A stretch of DNA of 5,774 nucleotides. Source: Candidatus Bathyarchaeota archaeon (GTDB taxonomy: Archaea > Thermoproteota > Bathyarchaeia > 40CM-2-53-6 > RBG-13-38-9). A model generated the notes under the pieces. It was not told the DNA's origin, made no database searches, and saw only the letters and a list, made by a program, of their open reading frames with translations. How positions within the stretch are numbered: the stretch's first letter is position 1; each line of letters starts with the position of its first letter. Below are positions 1-5,773 of this stretch, one piece after another. Both the position numbers and the translations under genes were made by a program. The stretch spans positions 1 to 5,774 of the forward strand of contig JAPKYM010000364.1 in assembly GCA_026394315.1 (NCBI GenBank), in the 5' to 3' direction.

Positions 1-369
1 TCAGAAGCTATCAAGGGTTACATCTTTGTAGAGTCCTCTGGACCTCATGTCGTAGACGAGGCCATGTCAGGCGTAAAGCACGCGAGAGCCAAGACCCGAG
101 GCTCGGTCCCGGTGTCTGCGGTTGAACGCTTCATAGTCACAAAGCCAGCCATAGAAGATCTGAACGAGTCCGATATGGTGGAGATAATCGCAGGACCATT
201 CAGAGGACTGAAAGCCAAGATCACAAAAATGGATAAAGTGAAGGAAGAAGTAACGATAGAGTTGCTGGAAGAAGGCTTTTCAAGCCTACCAATAACTGTA
301 CATGCAGATTATGTCAGACGTATAGCATCAAGCAGGGGTGGAGAGACTGACAGAAAAGAAGCAGATTGA
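1..369 (+). CDS. spt5: Transcription elongation factor Spt5 (archaeal NusG homologue), 3' part
   Basis: The reading frame is open from base 1, so only the last 122 residues are visible and the start lies upstream of the window. The fragment opens with the end of the NGN domain (KGYIFVESSGPHVVDEAM, fragment residues 5-22), the part that binds the RNA polymerase clamp together with Spt4. A KOW domain follows, with DMVEIIAGPFRGLKAKI at about residues 58-74. Archaeal Spt5 is normally about 150 residues with one NGN and one KOW domain, so roughly 25-30 residues are missing. The family closes the polymerase clamp to raise processivity, and its KOW domain can contact the ribosome. The 3' end overlaps the start of rpl11, which suggests translational coupling. 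The ATG at 64 is an internal methionine, not a start, because conserved NGN sequence continues upstream of it. Confidence 0.93.
   Translation, partial: SEAIKGYIFVESSGPHVVDEAMSGVKHARAKTRGSVPVSAVERFIVTKPAIEDLNESDMVEIIAGPFRGLKAKITKMDKVKEEVTIELLEEGFSSLPITVHADYVRRIASSRGGETDRKEAD
337..343 (+). promoter_or_regulatory. Shine-Dalgarno-like sequence at the rpl11 start, inside spt5
   Basis: GGTGGAG matches part of the complement of the archaeal 16S rRNA 3' tail (AGGAGGTGAT). It overlaps the GTG at 338, so it cannot serve that codon in the usual way. It lies four bases upstream of the in-frame CTG at 347 if the register is anchored on GGTG. The same register gives four or five bases before the TTG starts of rpl1, rpl10 and rpl12. 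Either rpl11 starts at CTG, or it starts at GTG by coupling to spt5 translation. Confidence 0.4.
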
Positions 370-829
370 GGCTTTGATCAATGGTGGCGAGGCAACCGCA
401 GGCCCTCCTTTGGGCCCAGTGCTCGGCCCACTTGGAGTAAACGTTTTACAGATAGTTAATAGAATAAATGAACTTACAAAAGACTATGCGGGAATGAAAG
501 TCCCGGTCAAGATAATTGTAGATGTTGATACGAAGAGCTTTGAAGTGGAGATAGGCACTCCAACAACACCGGCTTTGATAATAAAGGAACTGGGGATTGA
601 GAAGGGTTCAGGAAACCCCAAGGCAGAAAAAGTGGGGAATGTCTCCATTGAACAAGCACTGAAAATTGCACAGATGAAAATCAAGGATACCTACTCGAAC
701 GATGTGAAAGCAGCACTCAAGGAAGTCCTTGGAACACTGGTTAGCATCGGAGTGACTGTTGACAACAAGGATCCAAGAGATGTTCAGAAAGAAGTGAGCC
801 AAGGAAAGCACGATGGCCTCTTCAAGTAG
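338..829 (+). CDS. rpl11: 50S ribosomal protein L11 (uL11)
   Basis: 163 residues from a GTG start, the usual length for archaeal L11. The N-terminal domain shows the proline/glycine segment GGEATAGPPLGPVLGPLGVN (residues 16-35), which contacts the GTPase-associated centre and is the thiostrepton-site region in the family. The C-terminal rRNA-binding domain carries EKGSGNPKAEKVGNVS and NDVKAALKEVLGTLVSIGVTV, both family hallmarks. L11 binds 23S rRNA helices 43-44 at the stalk base together with L10. The frame overlaps spt5 by 32 bases. The start is uncertain. A GTG at 338 gives MERLTEKKQIEAL, but the only good complement to the 16S tail (GGTGGAG, 337-343) covers that GTG and is better placed for an in-frame CTG at 347, which would give MTEKKQIEAL. 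I keep GTG because CTG starts are rare. Confidence 0.96.
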   Translation: MERLTEKKQIEALINGGEATAGPPLGPVLGPLGVNVLQIVNRINELTKDYAGMKVPVKIIVDVDTKSFEVEIGTPTTPALIIKELGIEKGSGNPKAEKVGNVSIEQALKIAQMKIKDTYSNDVKAALKEVLGTLVSIGVTVDNKDPRDVQKEVSQGKHDGLFK

Positions 830-841
830 TCCAATAGGCAT

Positions 842-869
842 TAGAATCTCAGGCACTCCTGCAATTCTA
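842..869 (+). other. Hairpin just after the rpl11 stop codon
   Basis: TAGAAT (842-847) pairs with ATTCTA (864-869). After a two-by-two internal loop (CT opposite CA), CAGG (850-853) pairs with CCTG (858-861) around the loop CACT. That gives ten pairs in 28 bases, starting 12 bases after the rpl11 stop. The following bases (TGATATTTGAC) are only mildly T-rich, so a terminator is not clear. It could be an RNA stop signal, a processing site or a protein-binding element. Confidence 0.45.
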
Positions 870-904
870 TGATATTTGACTAGACTTCCGTCGAAAAACG
901 ATTA

Positions 905-929
905 GGCCCCGCCTCGGAATCTCGGGGCC
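905..929 (+). other. GC-rich hairpin in the rpl11-rpl1 gap
   Basis: GGCCCCG (905-911) pairs perfectly with CGGGGCC (923-929), giving seven consecutive G-C pairs around an 11-base loop (CCTCGGAATCT). It is the most stable simple hairpin I found in the window's noncoding sequence and much richer in GC than the flanks. No T tract follows it, so intrinsic termination is unlikely. An mRNA structure that limits read-through, stabilises an end or binds a protein is possible. Confidence 0.5.
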
Positions 930-1003
930 ACGAAGTGCGAAATGTTCATTAACGCCGTTTAGGGCAGGGTAATAGTCACTTTCAAGATTACTTGACGATC
1001 TCA

Positions 1004-1010
1004 GGTGGGA
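1004..1010 (+). promoter_or_regulatory. Shine-Dalgarno-like sequence deciding the rpl1 start
   Basis: GGTGGGA includes GGTG, complementary to the 16S rRNA 3' tail. It sits four bases before the TTG at 1014 when read in the AGGAGGTGAT register. The GTG at 1005 is embedded in this motif and has no comparable motif upstream of it. This favours TTG at 1014 as the rpl1 start. Confidence 0.55.
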
Positions 1011-1013
1011 CAA

Positions 1014-1661
1014 TTGCCTCTAACAAAAGAGAACATCCAGAAAGCTCTCGAAGAACTGAAGAAGCATGAGAAGCGTACCTTCACACAATCACTAGATCTG
1101 GTGATAAAGCTCAAAGATCTTGATTTGAAAAAACCTGGGAACAGACTCAATCAAGCAGTGATTTTACCACACATGATAGGCAAACCTGTCAGGGTGTGCG
1201 TCATCGCCACAGGTGACCTTGCTCTGAAATCAAAGGAAGCTAAAGCTGACCTAGTGATCGGAAAAGACGAACTTGAAGGCTTGGCAAAGGACAAGAAAGC
1301 TTCAAGAAAACTCCAGAACGGATATGATTTCTTCGTCTCTGAAGCCTCCCTTATGCCCCTTGTTGGCAAGACAATAGGCCCAGTTCTAGGACCGAAAGGA
1401 AAGATGCCGACACCAATTCATGTGAACGCCCCCATATCCGAAGTGATAGATCAAGCAAGGAGAACTGCCAGGATCCGAGTTAGAGATCAGCCGGTCATTC
1501 AATGCAGGATTGGCAGTGAGGACATGTCTAATGATGAGCTCTCGGAGAACATTCAAGCAGTTTTCTCCAGCATGGAAGCCAAGTTAGAGCGAGGACTCAG
1601 AAATGTCTCAGGGATACTGCTCAAAGCCAGTATGGGACATCCTGTGAAAATAGCAATGTAG
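1014..1661 (+). CDS. rpl1: 50S ribosomal protein L1 (uL1)
   Basis: 215 residues from a TTG start, close to the usual archaeal L1 length. The N-terminus runs MPLTKENIQKALEELKK, then RTFTQSLDLVIKLKDLDLKKP, which matches the family's FTQS-D-LKD-DL pattern. The hinge/rRNA-binding signature GPVLGPKGKMPTP lies at about residues 122-134, and the C-terminal GLRNVSGILLKASMGHPVKI closes the two-domain fold. L1 forms the mobile L1 stalk on 23S rRNA and helps release E-site tRNA. In bacteria and in methanococci it also represses translation of its own mRNA. A GTG at 1005 in the same frame would add three residues (MGQ), but it has no ribosome-binding site of its own. The gene follows a long structured gap and is separated from rpl10 by 11 bases, so the two are almost certainly co-transcribed. 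Confidence 0.96.
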   Translation: MPLTKENIQKALEELKKHEKRTFTQSLDLVIKLKDLDLKKPGNRLNQAVILPHMIGKPVRVCVIATGDLALKSKEAKADLVIGKDELEGLAKDKKASRKLQNGYDFFVSEASLMPLVGKTIGPVLGPKGKMPTPIHVNAPISEVIDQARRTARIRVRDQPVIQCRIGSEDMSNDELSENIQAVFSSMEAKLERGLRNVSGILLKASMGHPVKIAM

Positions 1662-1662
1662 A

Positions 1663-1667
1663 GTGAT
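1663..1667 (+). promoter_or_regulatory. Shine-Dalgarno-like sequence for the rpl10 TTG start
   Basis: GTGAT, complementary to the end of the archaeal 16S rRNA, lies five bases before the TTG at 1673 and just after the rpl1 stop codon. The ATG overlapping it at 1666 is in a different frame. The motif supports the TTG as the true start of rpl10. Confidence 0.5.
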
Positions 1668-1672
1668 GAAAG

Positions 1673-2563
1673 TTGCCCGAACGCAAAATCCAGCCAAAGA
1701 AGAAGGAAGCACTTGAGAAGATAGAGAAGATCATGGGCGAATATGAGGTCATAGCCGCGGCCGACCTCAGAGGCGTCAGGTCAACACAGATCCAAGAGAT
1801 ACGAAAGACAATGAGGGGCAAAGTGAAGATGCTGGTGACCAAGAACACGATATTCAAGAAAGCGAGCCAGCAACTTGAGTCCAAAAAGAAGAGCATAAGT
1901 GAGTTTGCTGAATCAATCAGCGGGCCCATCGCCCTCCTATTCACAGACATGAATCCTTACGAACTCATACTTTTCCTGAACAGGAACAAAGTGAAGGTCC
2001 CCGCAAAAGGAGGCGACATAGCCAGCGGAGAAATCATCATTACTGCCGGAAATACAGGACTCCCGCCCGGACCAATAATAAGCGAGTTTGGAGACGTCAA
2101 GATACCCACCAAGATAGAGTCTGGAAGCATATGGATTTCAAGGGATACTGTAGTTGCAAGAAGAGGAGACACCATATCAACCAAACTCGCATCCGTCTTG
2201 ACACGCCTTGGAATGAAGCCCATGGAAGCAGGCCTATCAATAATTGGTGCCTATGAGAAGGGCACAATCCTTGCTCACGAAGCCTTGAAGCTGGATCTTG
2301 CAGAGTACAGACAGAATTTCGTCAAGTCCTTCAATCAGGCATTGGTTTTAGCAATTGAGGCCGGCTACCTCACACCTGAAAGCACACCCCCAATAATTGG
2401 AAAAGCATGGAGGCAAGCCCAAGCACTCGCAGTCAAATCAGAATATGTCACACCTGAAACCTTCAAACAGATCATGAGTAATGCTCAAGCTGAGATGTTG
2501 GCCCTATCAAATGCCGTATCCGCTATCAAGAAGGAAGCCGCGCCCCAGCCTGTTGCAGGCTAG
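1673..2563 (+). CDS. rpl10: 50S ribosomal protein L10, P0 type (uL10), without the acidic GTPase-binding tail
   Basis: 296 residues from TTG. The N-terminal globular part binds the stalk-base rRNA: EKIMGEYEVIAAADLRGVRSTQIQEIRK and then GKVKMLVTKNTIFKKAS fit archaeal P0. The central insertion found in archaeal and eukaryotic P0 is present (GDIASGEIIITAGNTGLPPG, then DVKIPTKIESGSIWISRDTVV). Residues from about 200 to 285 are helical in character and correspond to the spine on which L12 dimers sit. The protein ends SAIKKEAAPQPVAG, with neither an acidic run nor the GLGALFG-type end seen in many archaeal P0 proteins and in this window's L12. It is therefore shorter than the roughly 330-340 residues typical of euryarchaeal P0. 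There is no sign of a frameshift in the DNA, so the short end looks natural. The TTG start has GTGAT in front of it. Confidence 0.95.
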   Translation: MPERKIQPKKKEALEKIEKIMGEYEVIAAADLRGVRSTQIQEIRKTMRGKVKMLVTKNTIFKKASQQLESKKKSISEFAESISGPIALLFTDMNPYELILFLNRNKVKVPAKGGDIASGEIIITAGNTGLPPGPIISEFGDVKIPTKIESGSIWISRDTVVARRGDTISTKLASVLTRLGMKPMEAGLSIIGAYEKGTILAHEALKLDLAEYRQNFVKSFNQALVLAIEAGYLTPESTPPIIGKAWRQAQALAVKSEYVTPETFKQIMSNAQAEMLALSNAVSAIKKEAAPQPVAG

Positions 2564-2648
2564 AATTGTCGGCAAAAAGGAAACCCTTAAGAGCGAAGTT
2601 TCATAGGACGTCTAGGAATTTGGTAATCACACACGGAGGAAAAGGAAC
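2564..2648 (+). promoter_or_regulatory. rpl10-rpl12 gap with a possible internal promoter
   Basis: This 85-base spacer contains GGAAACCCTTAAGAG (2579-2593), a purine-rich stretch followed by a TTAAG core that resembles an archaeal BRE/TATA element. A start of transcription about 25 bases downstream would fall near 2612-2616 and leave a leader of about 35 bases with a good ribosome-binding site. A separate promoter would make sense because the stalk holds several copies of L12 per ribosome. The TATA match is imperfect, so the call is weak. Confidence 0.3.
2635..2639 (+). promoter_or_regulatory. Strong Shine-Dalgarno sequence for rpl12
   Basis: GGAGG is the best match to the anti-Shine-Dalgarno among the gene starts in this window. 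It is nine bases before the TTG at 2649 and twelve before the ATG at 2652. The spacing favours TTG, and the strength fits the need for extra L12 per ribosome. Confidence 0.7.
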
Positions 2649-2954
2649 TTGATGTACATATACGCTGCGCTGTTGTTGCACTCGGCTTCAAAACCCATCG
2701 ACGTAGACAACATTAAGAAGATCCTTACTGCCGCAGAAGTAGCCGTAGACGAAGCAAGAGTAAAAGCACTCACAGCTGCACTCTCTGAAGTAAAGATCGA
2801 TGACGTTCTCAAGCAGGCATCAAGTGCAGCTTTCGCTCCAGCAGCACCAGCCGCACCCACTGCACCTTCTGCAGCACCGTCAGCCGAGGCAAAGAAGACT
2901 GAGGAGAAGAAAGAAGAGGAAGCTCTGGCCGGTCTCGGCGCGCTCTTCGGCTGA
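2649..2954 (+). CDS. rpl12: 50S ribosomal protein L12, archaeal P1 type stalk protein
   Basis: 101 residues from TTG. The N-terminal dimerisation and L10-binding domain reads MMYIYAALLLHSASKP and then IKKILTAAEVAVDEARVKAL, which is diagnostic of the archaeal/eukaryotic P1-P2 family and unrelated to bacterial L7/L12. A flexible hinge of about 25 residues rich in Ala and Pro (residues 58-79) follows, then a charged Lys/Glu stretch, and the conserved C-terminal GLGALFG that contacts translational GTPases such as aEF2 and aIF5B. TTG at 2649 gives M-x-YIYAALLL, matching the family pattern of one residue between the start and YIY. The ATG at 2652 is the alternative and removes one residue. The charged stretch is shorter and more mixed (KKTEEKKEEE) than the long Glu runs of some relatives. 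It follows rpl10 after 85 bases. Confidence 0.96.
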   Translation: MMYIYAALLLHSASKPIDVDNIKKILTAAEVAVDEARVKALTAALSEVKIDDVLKQASSAAFAPAAPAAPTAPSAAPSAEAKKTEEKKEEEALAGLGALFG

Positions 2955-3016
2955 ATCTGTGGCCCCGAAGATCCCCCAAATCCCATTCTTCGTTCTTCCC
3001 ATCACGTCGGTGGCTG
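2955..3016 (+). other. rpl12-alaS spacer, pyrimidine-rich
   Basis: A 62-base spacer with a C/T-rich run (about 2971-3003). There is no T tract of five or more and no clear hairpin or TATA box, so I do not call a terminator or a promoter. Its end carries the GGTGG motif that serves alaS. The alaS frame is open through it without a stop but offers no ATG, GTG or TTG codon upstream of 3017. Confidence 0.4.
3009..3013 (+). promoter_or_regulatory. Shine-Dalgarno-like sequence for alaS
   Basis: GGTGG lies three bases before the TTG at 3017 and nine before a second in-frame TTG at 3023. The wider spacing is more usual, so the second TTG (protein starting MVRLDGEFEF) is at least as likely as the first (MRLVRLDGEF). 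Sequence alone does not settle it. Confidence 0.45.
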
Positions 3017-5773
3017 TTGAGATTGGTCAGACTTGATGGTGAATTTGAATTCCCCTTTTTCAAGGAGAACGGCTTCATTAGGAAGAAATGTGAGATCTGT
3101 GGCGTTCACTATTGGACTCAGAACCCTGACAGAAAGAACTGCGGAGATTCTCCGTGCCAAGGATATACATTCATCGGTAACCCACCTTCAATAAGAGGGT
3201 ACTCGCTCTCGCAATTCAGAGAACTCTTTCTGAAATACTTCGAAAAAAATGAACACACCATAATAAGCCCCTACCCTGTGATAGCCAGATGGAGGGATGA
3301 CGTCTACCTAGTGGGGGCTTCAATATACGATTTCCAGCCCTATGTTACTGAGGGACGGATCCCGCCACCAGCCAATCCATTGGTTATAAGTCAACCCTGC
3401 ATCAGATTCACCGACATAGACAAGGTAGGTCGGACATTCGGAAGACACATGACAATCTTCGAAATGGGCGGAGCACATGCATTCAACCAACCAGGCAAAG
3501 AGATCTATTGGAAAGACGAAACAGTGAGATTTCACCACGAACTGCTAACCAGAGAGCTAGGTGTGAAATCAGAGGAGGTGAGCTACAAGGAGGACTTCTG
3601 GTCAGGAGGAGGCAACGCTGGCCCGGATGTTGAAGCATGCGTTGCCGGACTTGAAATTTCGACTCTTGTTTTCATGACGTACAAGTACGTTGGCGAGCAA
3701 CTTGTCGCGATGCCAAATAGGACAGTCGATACAGGTTACGGAATAGAGAGATGGACCTGGCTCTCACAAGGTTCACCCACGGGCTTTCACGCAACGTATG
3801 GCACTCTACTCGACGAAGTTTCGAACCTTGCAGGACTCAAGACGGACAACAGAATGCTCACGGACATCATTGCAGCCATCCTGTCAAGATCCAGCCAAGA
3901 ATCCAGTGACGAAATCATGACCGAAACAATGAGGAGATTCGGCGTCACTGCAGATGAGGTCAAAAGACCGATATCCTACTTCCAAGATGTCTGCGCAGTA
4001 CTGGATCATACAAAGGCCTTGTGTTTCCTCCTTTCTGAAGGCATCGTACCCTCAAACATGCAGGAAGGCTATCTCGCCAGACTACTCGCACGTCGAAGCT
4101 ACCGGATCTTGAGAGCACTAGGAATAGAAGAGTCCTTCCTCAACATACTTGACAGACAGATAGCCTACTGGTCTAACAGCTTCCCAAACCTGAAGCTCAT
4201 GAGGGACGAAATAATCGAGGAACTCACAGTAGAACAGGACAAATATGTCAAGACGCTAGCAAAAGGAGGCGAACTCGTAAGAAGAATATCGCAAGGCATC
4301 AAAAAAACCGGGCTCAAAGAGATTCCTCAAGAAACTCTTATCGAGCTATATGATTCACACGGCCTCGTTCCCGAGATGGTGAAGGAGTTCGCAGAGGCCG
4401 AGTCAATATCAGTACCATTGCCAGACGATTTCTTCGGAAAAGTTGCCCAACGACATCTGACCGCCAAACAACCTGAAGGAGCTTCTGAAACACAATCGCT
4501 TAAGGAGAATGTGTCGACATATCCAGAAACCAAGAAGCTCTACTACCAAGACCCATACCTCAAAGAATTCGACGCCAAAGTCCTTGCGGTTATTGACGGA
4601 AAGCACGTAGTACTTGATCAAACATGCTTCTTCTCTGAAGGCGGAGGCCAACTTGCCGATTCAGGAACCATCGTTTTTGACGGAGATCACACAAGGGTAG
4701 TTGATGTACAATCTGTCGGCGAGATCGTTACACACACCATCGATGGTAAAGCACCTGCGGTTGGCTCAGTGATTCACGGAATTGTAGATTGGAACAGACG
4801 TTCTAGCCTAATGAGGCATCATACCTCAACACACATACTGATCGGATCGGCAAGGAGGATTCTTGGCGAACACGCCTGGCAGGCGGGGGTAGCTAAGGAC
4901 GTTGAGACAAGTCGTCTAGACATTTCGCATTACAAGCATCTTGAGCCAGCAGAGATCACATCAATCGAGCAACTGGCGTGTGAGACAGTCACAAGAAATC
5001 TACCTGTTGAGACAATCTGGATGCCCCGCGGTGAAGCGGAAAGAAAGTATGGATACAGACTATACCAAGGCGGAGCGGTCCCAGGAACAGAAATACGCCT
5101 TGTTAGGATAGTCGACTGGGATGTCGAGGCGTGTGGTGGCACACATGTAAAATCAACTGGGGAGATAGGCATAATCAAGATCTTAAGAACAGAGAGAATA
5201 CAAGATGGAGTTGAGAGATTGATCTTCGCCTCCGGCCCAGCTGCCCTTAAGAAGATACAAGAAAGGGAGAACCAGCTTTCGGAGACCGCTAAGATCTTGA
5301 ACACATCAATTGAAAACATATCACGCACCGCTTCGACGCTCACAAACGACTTGGGAACTCTGAGCAAGAAGCTAACCCGTCTCAGAGAAGAAGTCACGAC
5401 CAGAGAAGCTGAAGCTGCCATTGCTAATGCCAAGAGAATTGGCAAAACCAAGCTCGTCCTGTACCAGAAGGAAGACGTGGATGAAGAGGAGATGATAATG
5501 CTCGGAAGCAAAATCGTAGACGCAAAACCCTTGTCAGTCGCAATTCTGCTGCTTCTCAAAGAAACCATCAGGATCTTCGTATTCGCCGGCAAGGATGCCA
5601 TAAAGGCCGGCATTAATGCCGGAAAGCTAGCAACAGAACTTGCGAGCATTGTTTGGGGCGGGGGAGGCGGAAAAGACTATTTCGGTCAGGGCGGGGGCAG
5701 AGAGAAAGAGAAGCTCCAGAAGCTGACTCGTCTGGCTCCGAAATTTGTTTCCACGCAGTTGAAGAAGAAATGA
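3017..5773 (+). CDS. alaS: Alanyl-tRNA synthetase, archaeal type, complete
   Basis: 918 residues from the TTG at 3017 (916 from the TTG at 3023), with the TGA stop one base before the window ends. The enzyme charges tRNA-Ala with alanine in the cytoplasm and clears mischarged Ser/Gly-tRNA. An archaeal N-terminal cysteine module, likely zinc-binding, has C25, C28, C42 and C47. The class II catalytic domain follows, with RWRDDVY (91-97), FTDIDKVGRTFGRHMTIFEM (131-150) and motif 3 DTGYGIERW (238-246, R245). The editing domain is intact, with HHTSTH giving H602/H606 and CGGTH giving C706/H710, the four metal ligands of the AlaX/ThrRS second additional domain type. A helical, coiled-coil-prone linker (about 740-815) leads to the C-terminal DHHA1/C-Ala domain with a glycine-rich end (881-894) around KDYFGQ. 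Length and motif order are normal for the family. Its position after rpl12 suggests co-expression with the stalk genes. Confidence 0.97.
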   Translation: MRLVRLDGEFEFPFFKENGFIRKKCEICGVHYWTQNPDRKNCGDSPCQGYTFIGNPPSIRGYSLSQFRELFLKYFEKNEHTIISPYPVIARWRDDVYLVGASIYDFQPYVTEGRIPPPANPLVISQPCIRFTDIDKVGRTFGRHMTIFEMGGAHAFNQPGKEIYWKDETVRFHHELLTRELGVKSEEVSYKEDFWSGGGNAGPDVEACVAGLEISTLVFMTYKYVGEQLVAMPNRTVDTGYGIERWTWLSQGSPTGFHATYGTLLDEVSNLAGLKTDNRMLTDIIAAILSRSSQESSDEIMTETMRRFGVTADEVKRPISYFQDVCAVLDHTKALCFLLSEGIVPSNMQEGYLARLLARRSYRILRALGIEESFLNILDRQIAYWSNSFPNLKLMRDEIIEELTVEQDKYVKTLAKGGELVRRISQGIKKTGLKEIPQETLIELYDSHGLVPEMVKEFAEAESISVPLPDDFFGKVAQRHLTAKQPEGASETQSLKENVSTYPETKKLYYQDPYLKEFDAKVLAVIDGKHVVLDQTCFFSEGGGQLADSGTIVFDGDHTRVVDVQSVGEIVTHTIDGKAPAVGSVIHGIVDWNRRSSLMRHHTSTHILIGSARRILGEHAWQAGVAKDVETSRLDISHYKHLEPAEITSIEQLACETVTRNLPVETIWMPRGEAERKYGYRLYQGGAVPGTEIRLVRIVDWDVEACGGTHVKSTGEIGIIKILRTERIQDGVERLIFASGPAALKKIQERENQLSETAKILNTSIENISRTASTLTNDLGTLSKKLTRLREEVTTREAEAAIANAKRIGKTKLVLYQKEDVDEEEMIMLGSKIVDAKPLSVAILLLLKETIRIFVFAGKDAIKAGINAGKLATELASIVWGGGGGKDYFGQGGGREKEKLQKLTRLAPKFVSTQLKKK

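Larger units (their letters stand above)
830..1013 (+). promoter_or_regulatory. Structured rpl11-rpl1 intergenic region, possible leader or control region
   Basis: This gap of about 184 bases separates two genes that would be expected to be co-transcribed. I see no supportable protein gene, tRNA or C/D-box RNA in it. It contains two clear hairpins, at 842-869 and 905-929, and a small five-pair stem with a four-base loop (TCAAG at 982-986, CTTGA at 991-995) just upstream of the rpl1 ribosome-binding site. No run of five or more T follows any of the stems, so a typical archaeal oligo-T terminator is not supported. No convincing TATA box is visible either. Because L1 represses its own mRNA in bacteria and in Methanococcus, a translational control role is reasonable, but that is inference from position and structure. 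Confidence 0.4.

Noticed and set aside
64..369. spt5 starting at the ATG at 64 as a short KOW-only protein
   Set aside because: Conserved NGN-domain residues (KGYIFVE...GPHVVDEAM) are encoded in the same frame upstream from base 1, so this is a longer gene cut by the window edge.
608..856. Minus-strand open frame reaching into the rpl11-rpl1 gap
   Set aside because: Almost entirely antisense to the conserved L11 C-terminal domain; only the first few codons are outside, with no ribosome-binding site.
905..940. Intrinsic terminator at the GC-rich hairpin
   Set aside because: No T tract follows the stem (the next bases are ACGAAGTGCG), and archaeal termination depends mainly on oligo-T, so the call is not supported.
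830..1003. tRNA, C/D-box RNA or small protein gene in the gap
   Set aside because: No cloverleaf with a T-loop, no paired C (RTGATGA) and D (CTGA) boxes, and no open frame with a start context that I could find on either strand.
1001..1020. Resemblance of TCAGGTGGG at the rpl1 start to a conserved 23S rRNA segment (rRNA mimicry)
   Set aside because: The shared string resembles the segment near the 23S P-loop, not the L1-binding helix, and it is explained by the Shine-Dalgarno motif; likely chance.
2832..2885. GCA/CCA-type repeat tract in rpl12
   Set aside because: It is the codon-level consequence of the Ala/Pro hinge common to L12 proteins, not a separate repeat element.
2627..2986. Minus-strand open frame of 119 codons over rpl12
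   Set aside because: Its Ala/Ser-rich content is the reverse complement of the Ala/Pro hinge and Glu/Lys codons of rpl12; no start context or family resemblance.
4301..4307. Run of seven A in alaS as a programmed frameshift or sequencing error
   Set aside because: The alaS frame and conserved domain order continue normally across it, so nothing points to slippage.
4930..5649. Long minus-strand open frame of 239 codons within alaS
   Set aside because: It lies antisense to the conserved editing and C-terminal domains of alaS and its translation is Ser/Leu-rich with no recognisable family pattern, as expected of a shadow frame.
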